DNA from: Syntrophales bacterium
Lineage (GTDB): Bacteria; Desulfobacterota; Syntrophia; Syntrophales; UBA8958
Direction: 5' to 3'
Length of the DNA stretch: 17,574 nucleotides
Assembly: GCA_023231165.1 (NCBI GenBank)
Contig: JALNVY010000024.1
Span: 1 to 17,574 of the forward strand
The stretch's first letter is position 1; every line of letters starts with the position of its first letter. This document shows, in pieces, positions 14,925 through 17,574 of this stretch. The position numbers were made by a program, and so were the translations under genes. The notes under the pieces were generated by a model, which was not told where the DNA came from, ran no database searches, and saw only the letters and a list, made by a program, of their open reading frames with translations.

Positions 14925-14951
14925 TTTATATAAATTGCCGACTTCTGTCAA
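14925..14951 (-). promoter_or_regulatory. Candidate promoter for rpsT
   Basis: On the minus strand an exact TTGACA (14946-14951) precedes TATAAA (14925-14930) with 15 bases between them, slightly short; shifted choices such as ATAAAA give 16. The leader is about 35 bases. Confidence 0.5.
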
Positions 14952-14979
14952 GAATAAATTGCGCAAGCCCAGAGGTTAG

Positions 14980-15954
14980 ATGAAAACAGGTCATGATGTA
15001 GCTATAATTGAGGTTGGTCCCCGGGATGGCCTTCAGAACGTAACAGCCTTTGTGGAAACGGCGCAGAAGGTTTCTCTTATCCGGCGCCTTGCAGCCAGCG
15101 GTCTGAAGGAAATTCAAGCCGGCGCTTTTGTAAGCCCCCGGTCAATTCCCCAGTTCCGGGACATGAATGAGGTTATAGCAGGAATAATAGCCTTGCCAAA
15201 GGTACGGTTTTCCGTGCTTGTCCCCAATCTTCAGGGGGCCCGCGAAGCTGTCAAAAGCGGTATTGAAAAGTTGATCTTCTTCTTTTCCCTCAGCGAATCT
15301 CACAATCTCAACAATGTCCACCAGACAAAAGAAGCATCGCTCAAAGGACTGGAAGTTATCCGAAGAAACTTTTCTACCGAGACGCCTATCGAACTTTGCG
15401 TTGCCTTGGCTACAGTTTTCGGTTGTCCATTTGAAGGATACATGACTACGGACCATATTCTTAAAGATATTCATAAGATCGCCAATATGGGCGTCAAAGA
15501 GATCTCCCTCTGTGATACCGTCGGTTTCGCCAACCCCAGGCTGGTGGAAGAGATTACAGCCGCCTGTCTGAAAGATTTCCCGGAAGTCACCTTTGCCGTT
15601 CATTTCCACAATACCAGAGGTTTGGGTCTCGCCAACGCTCTGCGGGCTTATGATGTCGGCATTAGGAGGTTTGACGCCGCCGTGGGGGGATTGGGCGGCT
15701 GTCCCTTCGCCCCCGGCGCCTCCGGAAATATCGCCACCGAAGATCTGGTATTTATGTTCAACGAAATGGGAATACCGACCGGAATCGACCTGGACTCCCT
15801 CTTAAATGTCTCCGGCTACCTGAAGGAGATTCTACCCGGAGTAATCTTGTCCAGCGCGGTTTACCAGGCGGGATTGCCGCAAGCGCAGATATCGGGCCCG
15901 AAATGCGGCGCACCGGGAGGAAATCCCCCCTTCCCCACTCACCGGGACTGGTGA
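14980..15954 (+). CDS. HMG-CoA-lyase family enzyme (DRE-TIM metallolyase)
   Basis: A 324-residue TIM-barrel lyase of the hydroxymethylglutaryl-CoA lyase family, which cleaves HMG-CoA to acetyl-CoA and acetoacetate in leucine or ketone-body metabolism; related acyl-CoA lyases share the fold. Family marks are E-V-G-P-R-D-G-L-Q-N at 11-20, the metal-binding H-F-H at 208-210 with N-T-R-G after it, and G-G-L-G-G-C-P-F-A-P-G-A-S-G-N with the catalytic Cys241. AGAGG lies 4 bases before the ATG. The last ~20 residues (rich in Gly and Pro, P-F-P-T-H-R-D-W) and the stop come from a palindromic repeat, so the C-terminus looks replaced. Exact substrate unproven. Confidence 0.87.
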   Translation: MKTGHDVAIIEVGPRDGLQNVTAFVETAQKVSLIRRLAASGLKEIQAGAFVSPRSIPQFRDMNEVIAGIIALPKVRFSVLVPNLQGAREAVKSGIEKLIFFFSLSESHNLNNVHQTKEASLKGLEVIRRNFSTETPIELCVALATVFGCPFEGYMTTDHILKDIHKIANMGVKEISLCDTVGFANPRLVEEITAACLKDFPEVTFAVHFHNTRGLGLANALRAYDVGIRRFDAAVGGLGGCPFAPGASGNIATEDLVFMFNEMGIPTGIDLDSLLNVSGYLKEILPGVILSSAVYQAGLPQAQISGPKCGAPGGNPPFPTHRDW

Positions 15955-16000
15955 GTGAGAATTTTTCCCTCTCCTTCAGGGGGAGAGGCAGGGTGGGGTA
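15921..16000. repeat. Compound palindromic repeat at the end of the HMG-CoA-lyase family gene
   Basis: Two hairpins lie next to each other. CACTCACC (15936-15943) / GGTGAGTG (15950-15957) has loop GGGACT and is followed by a short T-run (15962-15966). CCTCTCC (15968-15974) / GGAGAGG (15982-15988) follows. CCCCAC (15933-15938) and GTGGGG (15993-15998) could close an outer stem. The first hairpin contains the TGA stop of the lyase gene. The C-rich/G-rich wording resembles dispersed intergenic repeats common in proteobacterial genomes. The first hairpin plus T-run may also work as a terminator. Confidence 0.65.
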
Positions 16001-16040
16001 AATATCATCGCAGCGTAATATGAAAAGGTCGCCAAAATAG

Positions 16041-16055
16041 ATAATATCATATTAT
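16041..16055. promoter_or_regulatory. 15-bp AT palindrome before the isochorismatase-family gene
   Basis: ATAATAT, a central C, then ATATTAT form a perfect inverted repeat directly upstream of the GAGGAGGA ribosome-binding site. It could be a repressor operator or an AT-rich promoter element. With no regulator gene nearby and low base complexity this is tentative. Confidence 0.25.
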
Positions 16056-16069
16056 TGAGGAGGATAAGG

Positions 16070-16603
16070 ATGCTGAATCGAGAAGAGGCGTTACTGGCAG
16101 TTATCGACATCCAGGGGAATCTCTATCTGGCCATGGATGAAAAAGAATTTCTTCTGACTAATACGGCAAAACTGATCAAGGGGATCAATGTTCTTGATAT
16201 TCCGATTATCTTGACAGAACAAGTCAAGATCGGGCCGACGATCCCTGAACTTGCCGGTCTGATGCCCGATGTGAAACCGATAAACAAGAACAGCTTCAGT
16301 TGCTGCGGCGATGCACAATTCATGGCGGCCCTGACCGCATCGGGGAGAAAACAGGTCCTCGTCTGCGGCATCGAAGCCCACGTATGCGCCTATCAGACAT
16401 CCATGGACCTGATGGAGCGGGGATTCGAGGTTTACGTAGTCGCCGACGCCGTTTCATCACGCACGGCCGGCAACCGGGAAATCGGCATTCAGAAACTACT
16501 CGCCTCCGGCGCCATCTTGACGAGCACCGAGATGGCCCTCTTTGAGCTTCTGAAAACGGCGACGGACCCGAAGGCCAAGGACGTATTCAAGATCATAAAA
16601 TAG
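16070..16603 (+). CDS. Isochorismatase-superfamily cysteine hydrolase
   Basis: A 177-residue cytosolic hydrolase of the isochorismatase-like superfamily. The catalytic triad is readable: Asp13 in A-V-I-D-I-Q-G-N, Lys73 in P-I-N-K-N-S-F and the nucleophile Cys106 in G-I-E-A-H-V-C-A-Y-Q-T. The V-V-A-D-A-V-S-S-R segment that follows is typical. The substrate is unknown: members act on isochorismate, nicotinamide, other amides and related compounds, and this short form resembles uncharacterised YcaC-like hydrolases. The ATG at 16070 is preceded by GAGGAGGA; a TTG at 16055 overlaps that ribosome-binding site and is rejected. No clear operon partner. Confidence 0.9.
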   Translation: MLNREEALLAVIDIQGNLYLAMDEKEFLLTNTAKLIKGINVLDIPIILTEQVKIGPTIPELAGLMPDVKPINKNSFSCCGDAQFMAALTASGRKQVLVCGIEAHVCAYQTSMDLMERGFEVYVVADAVSSRTAGNREIGIQKLLASGAILTSTEMALFELLKTATDPKAKDVFKIIK

Positions 16604-16696
16604 CAAGGCTTATTCTGACTAATTCAGTGGTGATCCCCAAGAGCTAAAAGTTTGCTATTGATGAATTCTAGTCGGGGAAACGGGAAGCGACATACT

Positions 16697-17574
16697 ATGA
16701 AAAGCGATGGGAAAAGAGTCGGCCTTGCCCTGGGCGGCGGTGGTATCCGTGGCATTTCCCATATCGGTGTCCTTAAGGTCTTGGAACGGGAGGCCATTGA
16801 TATTGATCTAATTGTGGGAACAAGCGCTGGCGCACTGATTGGCGGCGCTTATGCCAGCGGTCAATCTCCCCTGGAAGTTCAGGCCAAAGTTGAAGCTTAT
16901 CTTCGCAGTCACGAATTCGATTCTACTGCGCTCAAGTCCATCGGTCTGACCGTTTCACCAGAGCAGAAGGGCCGTTTCAGGAAGGCGCAGTCATTCGTCA
17001 TGAACCGCTACTATATGATCCGCTCCTTCTTCCGGCTATCCGTACTCCCCTCCGCGGATTTTCATTCCCTGATCAGCTATTTTCTTCCCGAGATGGACAT
17101 CCGCCAGACCCGCATCCCCTTCCATGTCGTGACCACGGACCTGATCACCGGCAGGCAAATTGTTTTTTCCGAGGGGCCACTCCGACCGGCCGTGCTAGCA
17201 AGCTGCGCTATACCGGGGGCGGTCGAACCGGTCCGGTCGGGAGAGTGGCTACTGGCCGACGGCGGCATCACGAGCCTCGTTCCCGTACGTGCGGCACGCG
17301 AGGCTGGAGCTGACGTCGTGATCGCTGTGATAGTGGATCGCGACCTTCCATCTTCCGAAAGCATGGGGACAGCGCAGGACATTTTCTATCGTGCCGGGGA
17401 AATTACAGCGAACAAACTTGAGGCCGTGGAACTGGAGGATGCGGACGTTATCATCTGGCCCGACGTGGGAGATCTCCACTGGATGGACTTCAGCCGGTCG
17501 GGAGATCTTATCCGGGGGGGCGAGGAGGCAACCCGCAAGGTGCTGGGGAAAATTTATGCTTCTCTTCCCCTGAA
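16697..17574 (+). CDS. Patatin-like phospholipase, 3' end outside window
   Basis: An open frame of 292 codons that continues past the window end. It is a patatin/RssA-type serine hydrolase, probably a lipid acyl hydrolase. The oxyanion motif is G-G-G-G-I-R-G at 13-19, the nucleophile is Ser43 in G-T-S-A-G (41-45), and the second catalytic residue is Asp188 in D-G-G, so the Ser-Asp dyad is complete. A helix-rich region with Y-Y-M-I-R-S-F-F-R lies near residue 110. ATG at 16697 is chosen because the family motif starts soon after. An in-frame ATG at 16661 would add 12 residues; neither start has a strong ribosome-binding site. The 93 bp before it shows no clear promoter. Confidence 0.9.
   Translation, partial: MKSDGKRVGLALGGGGIRGISHIGVLKVLEREAIDIDLIVGTSAGALIGGAYASGQSPLEVQAKVEAYLRSHEFDSTALKSIGLTVSPEQKGRFRKAQSFVMNRYYMIRSFFRLSVLPSADFHSLISYFLPEMDIRQTRIPFHVVTTDLITGRQIVFSEGPLRPAVLASCAIPGAVEPVRSGEWLLADGGITSLVPVRAAREAGADVVIAVIVDRDLPSSESMGTAQDIFYRAGEITANKLEAVELEDADVIIWPDVGDLHWMDFSRSGDLIRGGEEATRKVLGKIYASLPL

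Noticed and set aside
1..17574. CRISPR array, prophage, transposase or defence system
   Set aside because: No regularly spaced direct repeats, transposase, integrase, nuclease or toxin-like genes were seen. Apart from the repeats listed, the window is housekeeping genes.

Overview
This 17.6-kb window reads as a bacterial chromosome segment made mostly of housekeeping genes. The gene order (DUF177/YceD, rpmF, fatty-acid genes, rpiB, glyA, dCMP deaminase, nrdR, rib genes, nusB) and the later leuS-lptE pair resemble Deltaproteobacteria / Desulfobacterota such as Geobacter and Syntrophus relatives. An LptE-type lipoprotein indicates a Gram-negative outer membrane. An HMG-CoA-lyase family enzyme fits an organism that handles acyl-CoA substrates. 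The lineage is inferred from synteny and protein flavour only.

Layout. (1) Positions 1-1544, minus strand: the 5' part of a tRNA-Glu(CTC), cut by the window edge, follows gltX, the synthetase that charges it. Each has its own promoter-like sequence. (2) Positions 1545-1738: divergent promoter region. (3) Positions 1739-10010, plus strand: a long tightly packed cluster of DUF177, rpmF, a fabG 3' remnant, acpP, fabF, rpiB, glyA, dCMP deaminase, nrdR, ribE, ribBA, ribH and nusB. Two things expected from relatives are absent: plsX-fabH-fabD plus about three quarters of fabG between rpmF and acpP, and ribD between nrdR and ribE. (4) Positions 10011-11422: a SAM-II-like riboswitch with an intrinsic terminator leads a divergent S-adenosylmethionine synthetase gene (metK), which ends at a strong terminator. 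(5) Positions 11494-14611: leuS and lptE. Convergent rpsT follows with no spacer, and holA, often found after lptE, is absent. (6) Positions 14980-17574: an HMG-CoA-lyase family gene, a cysteine hydrolase of the isochorismatase superfamily, and a patatin-like phospholipase cut by the window end.

How the genes work together: the large cluster couples translation (L32, NusB), fatty-acid elongation (ACP, FabF), one-carbon and nucleotide metabolism (GlyA, dCMP deaminase, NrdR) and riboflavin synthesis (RibBA, RibH, RibE). MetK supplies SAM and appears to be feedback-controlled by SAM.

The most interesting non-coding items are the riboswitch with a predicted antiterminator, a nearly perfect 60-bp palindrome that now encodes the last residues of RpiB and its stop, and a second palindromic repeat that does the same for the HMG-CoA-lyase family gene. 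I do not see a wholly new defence or mobile system. The unusual content is gene loss or rearrangement inside conserved operons and repeats that rewrite gene ends.
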